The notes beneath the pieces are model-generated. The model was not told where the DNA came from. It searched no databases and saw only the letters and a list, made by a program, of their open reading frames with translations. A stretch of 14,091 nucleotides of DNA, from NCBI GenBank assembly GCA_036743055.1, contig DAINQE010000056.1, positions 1-14,091 on the forward strand, in the 5' to 3' direction. The stretch comes from Sabulitectum sp036743055 (lineage in GTDB: Bacteria > Fermentibacterota > Fermentibacteria > Fermentibacterales > JCC-6). The position numbers and the translations under genes were made by a program. This document shows, piece after piece, positions 1-5,441 of this stretch. Position 1 is the stretch's first letter. Each line of letters starts with the position of its first letter.

Positions 1-657
1 GACTACGGCAAGATCAAGGCCTACGAGTACACGGGCAGCACCAGCAACAGCAACATGCACCTTATCTTCGGCGAACCCGAGCACGACATATTCTGCACCA
101 CCGGACCCCTGGTGCACATGACCGCCACCCACCCGGGAACCGTTACACCTGGTAATTTCACCGTAACCGTTGCCACCGCCACCGATGTCCCCGTGGAGGG
201 GGCACTGGTCGGCCTCTGCCAGGGCGAGGTTACACTGGGCAGCGGTCGCACCGACGGTTCGGGCTCTGTGACCATCAACGTGGCCGAAGTGCCCACCGCA
301 GACGATGTGACCCTCACGGTTACCGCCCACAACCTCTATCCTCTTCAGGAAACCGTATCAGCCGGCGGCTCCGGTACCGGCGGAAGCAGCAGCGGTGTGG
401 CTGCAGGCACGGCGCTAAGCGTGAACAGCCCTGTAACCGGCACCGCTTCGGTGAGCTTCACGGTGGCAACCGGCGGCCAGGCCAGGCTTCAGGTCTTCGA
501 CATGACAGGCAGGGTGGTTGAAACCCTCCACGACGGCGATGTTACCGCAGGCCGTCATACACTGAGCTGGAACCCGGAAACCGCCGGAGGTATCTACTTC
601 CTCAGGCTCGACGTTCCCGGCAGCAGCATAGTGAGGAACTGCGTGGTCCTTCCCTGA
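1..657 (+). CDS. C-terminal part of gingipain-type (C25) secreted peptidase with sorting domain (5' truncated)
   Basis: The frame is open from base 1 to the TGA at 655-657, giving 218 visible residues; the start and catalytic domain lie outside the window. The first 20 or so codons end a catalytic-type domain. They lead into the motif HLIFGEPEHDIF (about residues 20-31), which resembles the GDPELPIW-type segment closing the C25 caspase-like fold. Next comes an Ig-like domain (about 35-115; PVEGALVGLCQG, then GRTDGSGSV) like that following the gingipain catalytic domain. A Gly/Ser-rich linker (about 120-133) precedes a FlgD-like/type A C-terminal sorting module (about 138-218) with VFDMTGRVV and GGIYFLRLD. 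In Bacteroidota such tails direct export by the type IX system; here that route is an inference. The protein is probably extracellular or surface attached. Family assignment rests only on the non-catalytic part, so the exact peptidase specificity is unknown. Confidence 0.75.
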   Translation, partial: DYGKIKAYEYTGSTSNSNMHLIFGEPEHDIFCTTGPLVHMTATHPGTVTPGNFTVTVATATDVPVEGALVGLCQGEVTLGSGRTDGSGSVTINVAEVPTADDVTLTVTAHNLYPLQETVSAGGSGTGGSSSGVAAGTALSVNSPVTGTASVSFTVATGGQARLQVFDMTGRVVETLHDGDVTAGRHTLSWNPETAGGIYFLRLDVPGSSIVRNCVVLP

Positions 658-680
658 CGGGAGGAAGCCAGATGATCCGC

Positions 681-705
681 GGGGGGCCGGCTCAGCCGGC
701 CCCCT
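681..705 (+). terminator. G+C-rich terminator hairpin after the peptidase gene
   Basis: A perfect 10-bp stem, GGGGGCCGGC (682-691) with GCCGGCCCCC (695-704), closes a TCA loop 24 bases after the peptidase stop codon. Only two T residues follow, so it lacks a classic U-tract, but the stem is very stable and sits between two unrelated transcription units. Confidence 0.6.
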
Positions 706-709
706 TCGA

Positions 710-738
710 TTGACGGCTGAACCGGCGATTGTTAGATT
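710..738 (+). promoter_or_regulatory. Predicted sigma-70 promoter of rpsD
   Basis: TTGACG (710-715, 5/6 match to the -35 consensus) is followed after 17 bases by TAGATT (733-738, 4/6 match to the -10). It lies between the upstream terminator and rpsD, and would give a leader of roughly 85-90 nt. Predicted from sequence only. Confidence 0.5.
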
Positions 739-761
739 CAGCCTCTTCGGGCAATGTGCCC

Positions 762-821
762 CTTAACAGCGGACGGCAGATGTGAAAGCTGATGCTGCCG
801 TTAAGAAAACTGCAAAGCAGT
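762..821 (+). promoter_or_regulatory. Structured 5' leader of rpsD (possible S4 autoregulatory site)
   Basis: CTTAA (762-766) and CGGCAG (774-779) pair in order with CTGCCG (795-800) and TTAAG (801-805), forming an interrupted 11-bp stem. A second hairpin, ACTGC-AAA-GCAGT (809-821), ends exactly where the Shine-Dalgarno AAGGAG (822-827) begins. Ribosomal protein S4 commonly binds and represses its own mRNA leader in other bacteria. That this structure does so is an inference from its position; it does not match a leader I can name. Confidence 0.35.
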
Positions 822-832
822 AAGGAGACGAA

Positions 833-1444
833 ATGAGCAGATTCAGAGGTTCAAGGCTCAAGAAGGTAAGGTCCCTGGGAACGGAACTCCCGGGTCTCGT
901 ACGCAAGGAGCCCAAGTCCACCAATTCGCCTGGCGAACAGGGCGTAATGAGAAGGCGCAGAAGGGTTTCCACCTTCCGTCTCCAGCTGCAGGAGAAGCAG
1001 AAGATCCGCTTCAACTACGGCCTCAGCGAAAAGGCCCTGCGCAGGTACTACACCGACGCCACCTCCATGAAGGGCGAAACAGGCGTGAACCTGCTTCAGC
1101 TCATCGAGAAGCGTCTCGACAACGTGGTGGCCAGGGGCGGCTTTGCACCCACCATCCCCGCCGCCAGGCAGCTTGTTTCCCACGGTCATATCAAGGTGAA
1201 CGGCCGGAAGGTCTCCATTCCCAGCTTCCAGGTGAAGGTGGGCGATGTGGTAACCGTGAAGGAAAAGAGCAAGGACCTCAAGATAATCACCGAGCACATC
1301 GCAGCCGGTTCAGGCATCGGCGTGCCCTCTTTCCTCGAGGCAGACCCGAAGAAGCGCACAATTACCGTGAAGGCCCTTCCCGCCCGTGAGGACATACCCA
1401 TCGAGGTGTCCGAACGTGCGGTGGTGGAGTTCTACTCCAAGTAA
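833..1444 (+). CDS. rpsD: 30S ribosomal protein S4
   Basis: The 203-residue product is full length for S4, the primary 16S rRNA-binding protein that nucleates the 5' domain of the small subunit and lines the mRNA entry channel. The N-terminal part (1-90) carries the basic stretch RRRRRVSTFRLQLQEKQKIR and YGLSEKALRRYY. The S4 RNA-binding fold (about 93-155) contains EKRLDNVVARGGFAPTIPAA and RQLVSHGHIKVNGRKV. There is no cysteine, so this is the zinc-free (C-minus) form; this sits next to a zinc-uptake operon but is probably coincidence. The start is supported by AAGGAG at 822-827, five bases before the ATG. Unlike the common arrangement next to rpsK/rpsM/rpoA, it stands alone with its own promoter, leader and terminator. 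Confidence 0.97.
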   Translation: MSRFRGSRLKKVRSLGTELPGLVRKEPKSTNSPGEQGVMRRRRRVSTFRLQLQEKQKIRFNYGLSEKALRRYYTDATSMKGETGVNLLQLIEKRLDNVVARGGFAPTIPAARQLVSHGHIKVNGRKVSIPSFQVKVGDVVTVKEKSKDLKIITEHIAAGSGIGVPSFLEADPKKRTITVKALPAREDIPIEVSERAVVEFYSK

Positions 1445-1461
1445 CGGCGTTACCATAGATG

Positions 1462-1491
1462 GAGCCCGGGTTTGCCCCCGGGCTCTTTTTT
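1462..1491 (+). terminator. Rho-independent terminator of rpsD
   Basis: A perfect 9-bp stem, GAGCCCGGG (1462-1470) with CCCGGGCTC (1477-1485), has a six-base loop and is followed by six T residues (1486-1491). It lies 17 bases after the rpsD stop and is a textbook intrinsic terminator. Confidence 0.93.
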
Positions 1492-1496
1492 GATAT

Positions 1497-1521
1497 CTTA
1501 TCGCAAGTGGTTTGCAATAAG
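1497..1521 (+). promoter_or_regulatory. Inverted-repeat operator upstream of zur-znuACB
   Basis: CTTATCGCAA (1497-1506) and TTGCAATAAG (1512-1521) form a 10-bp inverted repeat with one mismatch around a 5-bp centre. The repeat ends 10 bases before the regulator's start codon. It is in the right place for autoregulation by a Fur/Zur-family dimer. A weak promoter (TTGCCC at 1472-1477, 16 bases, TATCTT at 1494-1499) would have its -10 overlapped by the repeat, so a bound repressor would block it. The arm sequence does not match the Fur or Zur consensus I know, so the binding protein is inferred from position. Confidence 0.55.
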
Positions 1522-1531
1522 CAGGGAGTGT

Positions 1532-1954
1532 ATGAACGAAAGGGAAGCATTCGAGTACCTCAGGCTCTCAGGGCTGAGGATGACACCGCTGAAAAGGCGG
1601 ATAGTTCGCCTCTTCCTATCAGGCGGGTGCGGTCTGTCAGCCGGGGAGGTCCACAGCCGTTTCAAGGGGCTTTACCACCAGTCGTCGGTCTTCAGGTGCC
1701 TTAAGAGCCTTGAGGAGGCGGGTTTCCTCCGGCCGGGGCTTGGCAGCCGGGGAGTGGTCCAGTACCGATGTGACAGGAGGTTCTTCCCTGATCACGGGCA
1801 TTTCCTCTGCCGGTGCTGCGGTGATACCATACCCCTGGAGAGCGCCCTGGCAGGCGAACTGGTGAAGGGAATAGAGAAGGTCTACGGAGTGGAGGTTAGC
1901 TCCATTGATTTCACGCTGGAGGGAAAATGCGAAAACTGTTCCAGATCACGGTAG
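1532..1954 (+). CDS. zur: Fur-family metalloregulator, probably zinc uptake regulator Zur
   Basis: The product is 140 residues, normal for Fur-family repressors. The N-terminal winged helix (1-80) contains RMTPLKRRIVRLF and the recognition-helix segment SSVFRCLKSLEEAGF (51-65). The C-terminal dimerisation domain has the metal-binding segment DHGHFLCRCCG (87-97) with CxxC at C93/C96, and a second CxxC at C133/C136, the structural zinc site of the family. I chose ATG 1532 rather than the in-frame ATG at 1472, because 1472 lies inside the rpsD terminator loop and AGGGAG (1523-1528) precedes 1532, though only three bases away. Its 3' end overlaps znuA by 28 bases, so it is co-transcribed with a zinc transporter. 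This favours Zur over Fur or PerR, although sequence alone cannot exclude another metal. It probably controls its own operon through the inverted repeat at 1497-1521. Confidence 0.82.
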   Translation: MNEREAFEYLRLSGLRMTPLKRRIVRLFLSGGCGLSAGEVHSRFKGLYHQSSVFRCLKSLEEAGFLRPGLGSRGVVQYRCDRRFFPDHGHFLCRCCGDTIPLESALAGELVKGIEKVYGVEVSSIDFTLEGKCENCSRSR

Positions 1955-2829
1955 CAATTGCGGTCCTCACGGCGGCCTGCGGAGGGGAGAACACCGCCGG
2001 GAACGATGGGCTCACCGTTCTGGTGTCCGTTGTTCCCCAGCGTTACTTCGTTCAAAGGCTGGCTGGAGACCTGGCGGAGGTCCATGTGATCATCCCGCCT
2101 GGGGCAAGCCCGGCGGCATACGAGCCATCGCCTTCGGATCTAGCAACCATTTCCACCGCTGACCTGTGGTTCTCCATCGGCGTTCCCTCGGAGCACGGGT
2201 GGAAGGATGATTTCGCCGAGCTCAACCCAGCCCTTGAGATAGTGGAGACCGAGGGCGGACTCGAGAGGCTTCCCATAGACAGGTACGGGCTTCCAGGTGA
2301 TCACGGAGCGGAGCACGACAACGGCCATGATCACCACCACGGAGATCTCGATCCGCATGTGTGGCTCTCCCCGGAACTGGTAAAGGTACAGGTCACCACC
2401 ATGGCGGAAGCGCTGATCGAAGCCGATCCTGAGAACGAAGATATCTACCGCGGCAACCTGGAAGCCTTCAGGACCGAAATAGAGAACCTTCAGACGGATT
2501 TGCACCGGATGCTGGATCCTCTGGCCGGGAAGAGCTTCATGGTCTTTCACCCGGCCTGGGGGTACTTCGCCGACGAGTTCGGTCTGATCCAGGTGCCGGT
2601 GGAGATAGCCGGCAGCGAACCCTCGCCGGGGGAGATGTCCGACCTTGTGGACCATGCCCTGGAGCACGAAATAGCCGTGATCTTCGTTTCTCCCCAGTTC
2701 AGCACGGCCTCCGCCGAGGCCATTGCCGCCGAGATCGGTGCGGAGGTGGCGGTGCTGGACCCCCTGGCGGAGAACTGGCCGGACAACATGGAGAGGGCCG
2801 GGGCAGAGCTCCAGGACGCCCTCAGATGA
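1927..2829 (+). CDS. znuA: Zinc ABC transporter substrate-binding lipoprotein
   Basis: The 300-residue product is a cluster A-I metal-binding protein that captures zinc outside the cytoplasmic membrane and passes it to ZnuB. A lipoprotein signal peptide ends in LTAAC (lipobox 14-18, lipidated C18). The two lobes are separated by a His/Asp/Glu-rich loop (about 125-139, HGAEHDNGHDHHHGD), a hallmark of zinc-specific members. Conserved ligand positions are seen at H144 (DPHVWLSP), H208 (VFHPAWGYFADEFGL) and D278 (VLDPL). The usual first His, in a PHxYEP-type motif, is replaced: here SPAAYEP puts Ala at residue 63. The start at 1927 has GGAGG (1918-1922) four bases upstream and overlaps zur. The stop overlaps the znuC start in an ATGA arrangement. 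Zinc is more likely than manganese because of the His-rich loop and the Zur neighbour. Confidence 0.93.
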   Translation: MRKLFQITVAIAVLTAACGGENTAGNDGLTVLVSVVPQRYFVQRLAGDLAEVHVIIPPGASPAAYEPSPSDLATISTADLWFSIGVPSEHGWKDDFAELNPALEIVETEGGLERLPIDRYGLPGDHGAEHDNGHDHHHGDLDPHVWLSPELVKVQVTTMAEALIEADPENEDIYRGNLEAFRTEIENLQTDLHRMLDPLAGKSFMVFHPAWGYFADEFGLIQVPVEIAGSEPSPGEMSDLVDHALEHEIAVIFVSPQFSTASAEAIAAEIGAEVAVLDPLAENWPDNMERAGAELQDALR

Positions 2830-3596
2830 ACGACACCGTCATAGAACTCACCGGGGTAACCGCCGGCTACTCAAGGGCGCATCCTGCTCTGAGGTCCGTG
2901 AACCTGAAGGTGGAGAGGAACCAGTTCCTTGCAATCATCGGACCCAACGGCGGGGGAAAGACCACCCTGCTGAAGGTCATTCTGGGGCTGCTGGAGCCGT
3001 TCTCCGGGGAAGTGAGGGTTTTCGGGGAAGCCCCGGGAAGGATCAGACGCTCCAGGCTGGGATACGTTCCCCAGGTGATACCGGACAGGAGCTTCCCTGC
3101 AACTGTCTTGGACGTAGTCCTCATGGGAAGGCTTGGTGCAAAGCCAAGGTTCAGGGGTTTCGGACGTAAGGACCGTGAGGCCGCCATGGGTATGCTGGAG
3201 AAGATCGGCATAGCGGATCTCGCTGACCATCGGGTAGACATGCTTTCTGGGGGGCAGAAACAGCGGGCGCTTATCGCCAGGGCCCTTGCCGGGGAGCCGG
3301 AGATACTCCTGCTGGACGAGCCCCTGGCAAGTGTGGACCCCACCACGCAGCAGACTTTCTACGACCTTCTGGCGGAACTCAATGAACGGATGACAATACT
3401 CATGGTCACCCACGATGTGGGGGCCGTATCCTCCCATGTGAAATCCATCGCCTGCATAAACGCAACCATAGTGAGCCACGGGGAGACCATAGGGGAGGAC
3501 GAGGTGAACAGGGCCTACGGATGCCCCTTCGAACTGGTCTCCCACGGTGTTCCCCACAGGGTCCTGGGCTCATCCAGGGAGGTGTCCGGTGATTGA
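2826..3596 (+). CDS. znuC: Zinc ABC transporter ATP-binding protein
   Basis: The 256-residue cytoplasmic ATPase powers zinc import with ZnuA and ZnuB. All ABC motifs are intact: Walker A GPNGGGKTT (39-47), Q-loop Q83 in YVPQ, signature LSGGQKQR (140-147), Walker B ILLLDEP (160-166), D-loop SVD (169-171) and switch His H196 in VTHD. The tail after about residue 225 (YGCPFELVSHGVPHRVLG) is typical of ZnuC/MntB-type ATPases. The ATG overlaps the znuA stop by four bases (ATGA), indicating translational coupling. The 3' end overlaps znuB by eight bases. Confidence 0.95.
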   Translation: MNDTVIELTGVTAGYSRAHPALRSVNLKVERNQFLAIIGPNGGGKTTLLKVILGLLEPFSGEVRVFGEAPGRIRRSRLGYVPQVIPDRSFPATVLDVVLMGRLGAKPRFRGFGRKDREAAMGMLEKIGIADLADHRVDMLSGGQKQRALIARALAGEPEILLLDEPLASVDPTTQQTFYDLLAELNERMTILMVTHDVGAVSSHVKSIACINATIVSHGETIGEDEVNRAYGCPFELVSHGVPHRVLGSSREVSGD

Positions 3597-4389
3597 GATG
3601 CTCGCATACGGCTTCATGCGGAACGCGCTCGTCCTCAGCGTTCTGGCATCGGTATCCTGCGGAATAGTGGGAACCCTCATAACGGTGAACCGTATGTCCT
3701 CCTTCACCGGAAGCATCGCCCACGCCTCATTCGGCGGTCTGGGGCTCGCCTATCTCCTGGGTTTCGATCCCATGGCCGGGGCCACGCTGTTCGCCCTGGG
3801 CTCAGGGCTCGGGCTGGGCTTCCTCTCAGGGGGAAGAAGGATGGTCTCCAGCACGGCCATGGCAGCCCTGTGGGCAACGGGAATGGCCGCCGGGCTGGTG
3901 TTCATCAAGCTGTCCGGGACCTACAATGCTGACCTGATGAGCTGGCTCTTTGGAAGCCTCATGTCCGTATCCAGTGGAGAGATACTGATGACCGCAGGGC
4001 TGGGGGCGGTGTCGCTGCTTACTGTGGTGCTTCTTTACAGGGAACTCCTGGGGATATCCTACGACATGGAGTTCACAAGGCTCCAGGGGGTTCCAACAGG
4101 GCTGATAAGGGCCCTGTTCCTTATCCTCTCAGCCCTTTCGGTGATAGTTCTCATGAAGGTCTCCGGCCTGATAATGGTGATAGCCCTGCTTACCCTTCCC
4201 GCATCGGTGGCGGGGAAGTTCAGCCGCTCCATGAAACAGATGATGGTTTACGCAACCCTGCTCAGCCTTGTCTTCAGTGTTTCAGGCCTCTACCTGTCGT
4301 GGAAGCTGGACCTGCCTTCAGGGCCTGTGATAATACTCATCTCAGCCGCCGCCTACTTCCTCACCGGATTGTTCGGGAGGGGGGACTAG
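3589..4389 (+). CDS. znuB: Zinc ABC transporter permease
   Basis: The product is 266 residues from the chosen GTG start. It is a highly hydrophobic ABC-3 family permease with about eight predicted membrane segments, forming the zinc channel of ZnuABC in the cytoplasmic membrane. Family motifs include FTGSIAHASFGGLGLAYLLG (an early loop and helix) and SGLIMVIALLTLPASVA late in the protein. GTG 3589 is preferred because GGGAGG (3577-3582) lies six bases upstream. The next in-frame ATG, at 3598, is 15 bases from that site, and an ATG at 3547 would overlap znuC by 50 bases without a ribosome site. This is the last gene of the zur-znuACB unit; I see no T-tract terminator after it. Confidence 0.93.
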   Translation: MIEMLAYGFMRNALVLSVLASVSCGIVGTLITVNRMSSFTGSIAHASFGGLGLAYLLGFDPMAGATLFALGSGLGLGFLSGGRRMVSSTAMAALWATGMAAGLVFIKLSGTYNADLMSWLFGSLMSVSSGEILMTAGLGAVSLLTVVLLYRELLGISYDMEFTRLQGVPTGLIRALFLILSALSVIVLMKVSGLIMVIALLTLPASVAGKFSRSMKQMMVYATLLSLVFSVSGLYLSWKLDLPSGPVIILISAAAYFLTGLFGRGD

Positions 4390-4413
4390 GGGGTATTCTT
4401 TACCTGGGTGGTG

Positions 4414-4422
4414 TGTTATAGT
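4414..4422 (+). promoter_or_regulatory. Extended -10 promoter of the methyltransferase/dehydratase operon
   Basis: TGT directly precedes TATAGT (4417-4422, 5/6 match to the -10 consensus), giving a TGn extended -10 element, 25 bases after the znuB stop. No good -35 is present at 17 bases, as is common for extended -10 promoters. A start near 4429 would give a leader of about 210 nt. Predicted from sequence only. Confidence 0.45.
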
Positions 4423-4428
4423 TCGTGA

Positions 4429-4640
4429 AACGAAGCGGGAAAAGTTCCCGCCTCGGGCACCGAAGGGAGACCTGATGATCAGAGAACTGATCCGCAGAGG
4501 AACCTGACAGGCGCCGGTGGGGCTCGGTTCGAGCTCCAGGCCGCCGGAGGTTTCCCTGAAGGTTTCCCTGCTTTTCTCGGCAGCCTCCGGCGGTTAGACA
4601 ACCGACGGGCCGTGGCCCGTATTCACGGAGGTTTCAGCAA
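4429..4640 (+). promoter_or_regulatory. Structured leader with alternative anti-SD pairings
   Basis: Several stems are visible. A GCGGGA/TCCCGC hairpin lies around 4435-4452. GGGGCTCG (4519-4526) pairs with CGAGCTCC (4530-4537). A perfect 10-bp stem joins CCGCCGGAGG (4541-4550) to CCTCCGGCGG (4584-4593), and ACGGGC (4605-4610) pairs with GCCCGT (4615-4620). CCTCCG (4584-4589) can pair either with CGGAGG at 4545-4550 or with the identical CGGAGG at 4626-4631, which contains the Shine-Dalgarno of the methyltransferase gene. An upstream CCGGTGG (4514-4520) can compete for CCGCCGG (4541-4547). An 11-bp direct repeat, AGGTTTCCCTG (4548-4558 and 4560-4570), starts in the loop region. This fits a translational switch (riboswitch or leader-peptide attenuation); the signal is unknown and no known riboswitch consensus was recognised. 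Confidence 0.5.
4475..4507 (+). CDS. Possible Arg-rich leader mini-ORF
   Basis: A short frame begins at an ATG near 4475. Its Shine-Dalgarno AAGGGAG is placed five bases upstream, as good as that of most genes here. It reads MIRELIRRGT and then TGA, with three Arg codons in ten. It lies in the long leader of the methyltransferase operon, ahead of mutually exclusive hairpins, the arrangement expected of a regulatory leader peptide. Such a short ORF can also occur by chance, and a single-base difference would lengthen it. Confidence 0.3.
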   Translation: MIRELIRRGT

Positions 4641-5441
4641 ATGGAAAAGACCGGCAAGACCCTGACTGACGTTAAGGAAGTTTACAGCGGCTTCGAGGGT
4701 GCCCTGTGGGAGCTCATAATGGGCGAGCAGATCCACGTGGGGGGTTTCGCAAGCTCGAAGGAACTCGGCGACATAGCGGAATGGAAGGACGGGGACGAGG
4801 TCCTGGACCTCTGCAGCGCCGTTGGCGCCGGTCTGCGGTTCCTTAAGAGATCCTACGGAGTAAAGGGCTACGGCGTGGACGCCACACCATTCATGGTTGA
4901 GACCGCAAAGAAGAGGATAGCCGCCGACGGTTTCCAGGACAGCATTGAGGTCAAACTGGGTGATGTTACCAGCATTCCTTATCCCGACGGCAGATTCGAT
5001 GGTGTCTGGGGCGAGGACGCATGGTGCTACGTTGAAGACAAGGCTAAGCTCATAGAGGAAGCCGCCAGGGTGCTCAGGCCCGGAGGAACCATAGCCTTCA
5101 CCGACTGGATGATAGGCCCTTCAGGGATGAGCGCGGAAGACGCCGCCAGGGTCTGCGAAACGATGAAGTTCCCGGACATGCTCACAATGGACGAGTACAG
5201 GGCCCTCCTGGAGAAGAACGGGTTCGAGATCAGGGACGCCACCGACCTCACCCACACCATGGCGGAGCACATAGAGAACTACCTGGGTCAGCTGGCGGGT
5301 CAGAGGCATTTCGACGCAATGCAGATACTCGGCTGGAACTACGATGTGTTCAACTTCCTGGGAGTCGAGTTCGGATTCATGCTTGAGAAGGCCAAAGCCG
5401 GCGAGTTCGGCCGCGGCCGCTTCGTGGCGGTGAAGAAGTAG
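4641..5441 (+). CDS. SAM-dependent methyltransferase (type 11, sarcosine/dimethylglycine N-methyltransferase-like)
   Basis: The 266-residue cytoplasmic class I methyltransferase starts at an ATG with GGAGG (4627-4631) nine bases upstream. IHVGGF (31-36) precedes motif I, VLDLCSAVGAG (54-64), which departs from the usual LDxGCGxG by having CSAVGAG. The acidic ribose-binding residue follows in YGVDAT (77-82). Motif II/III elements are LGDVTSIPYPDGRFDGVWGE (106-125) and ARVLRPGGTIAFTDW (142-156). The order of motifs and the GEDAWCYVEDK segment resemble methyltransferases acting on small amines such as sarcosine or dimethylglycine, but the substrate cannot be read from the sequence. It is the first gene of an operon of 2-hydroxyacyl-CoA-dehydratase-type proteins; its stop codon abuts the next ATG with no gap. 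It may make or modify a substrate or cofactor for the reductase encoded downstream (inference). Confidence 0.85.
   Translation: MEKTGKTLTDVKEVYSGFEGALWELIMGEQIHVGGFASSKELGDIAEWKDGDEVLDLCSAVGAGLRFLKRSYGVKGYGVDATPFMVETAKKRIAADGFQDSIEVKLGDVTSIPYPDGRFDGVWGEDAWCYVEDKAKLIEEAARVLRPGGTIAFTDWMIGPSGMSAEDAARVCETMKFPDMLTMDEYRALLEKNGFEIRDATDLTHTMAEHIENYLGQLAGQRHFDAMQILGWNYDVFNFLGVEFGFMLEKAKAGEFGRGRFVAVKK

Noticed and set aside
1472..1531. Earlier ATG giving a 160-residue Zur-family protein
   Set aside because: It starts within the loop of the rpsD terminator, has no ribosome site, and adds residues not seen in the family.
2871..3557. Long minus-strand frame (228 codons) opposite znuC
   Set aside because: It is the complement of a complete ABC ATPase gene with all motifs; its translation resembles no family and has no ribosome site.
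3547..3588. Earlier ATG for znuB
   Set aside because: It would overlap znuC by 50 bases with no ribosome site; the GTG at 3589 has GGGAGG six bases upstream.
4473..4495. CTGATGA followed by a hairpin, reminiscent of a hammerhead ribozyme core
   Set aside because: The required GAAA element and the third stem around a cleavage site are not present.
4451..4540. Resemblance of GCACCGAAGG and GGAGACCTG to glycine riboswitch segments
   Set aside because: The remaining conserved blocks (the GGAGAG/CTCTCAGG pairing and the second aptamer) are missing, so the match is too partial to call.
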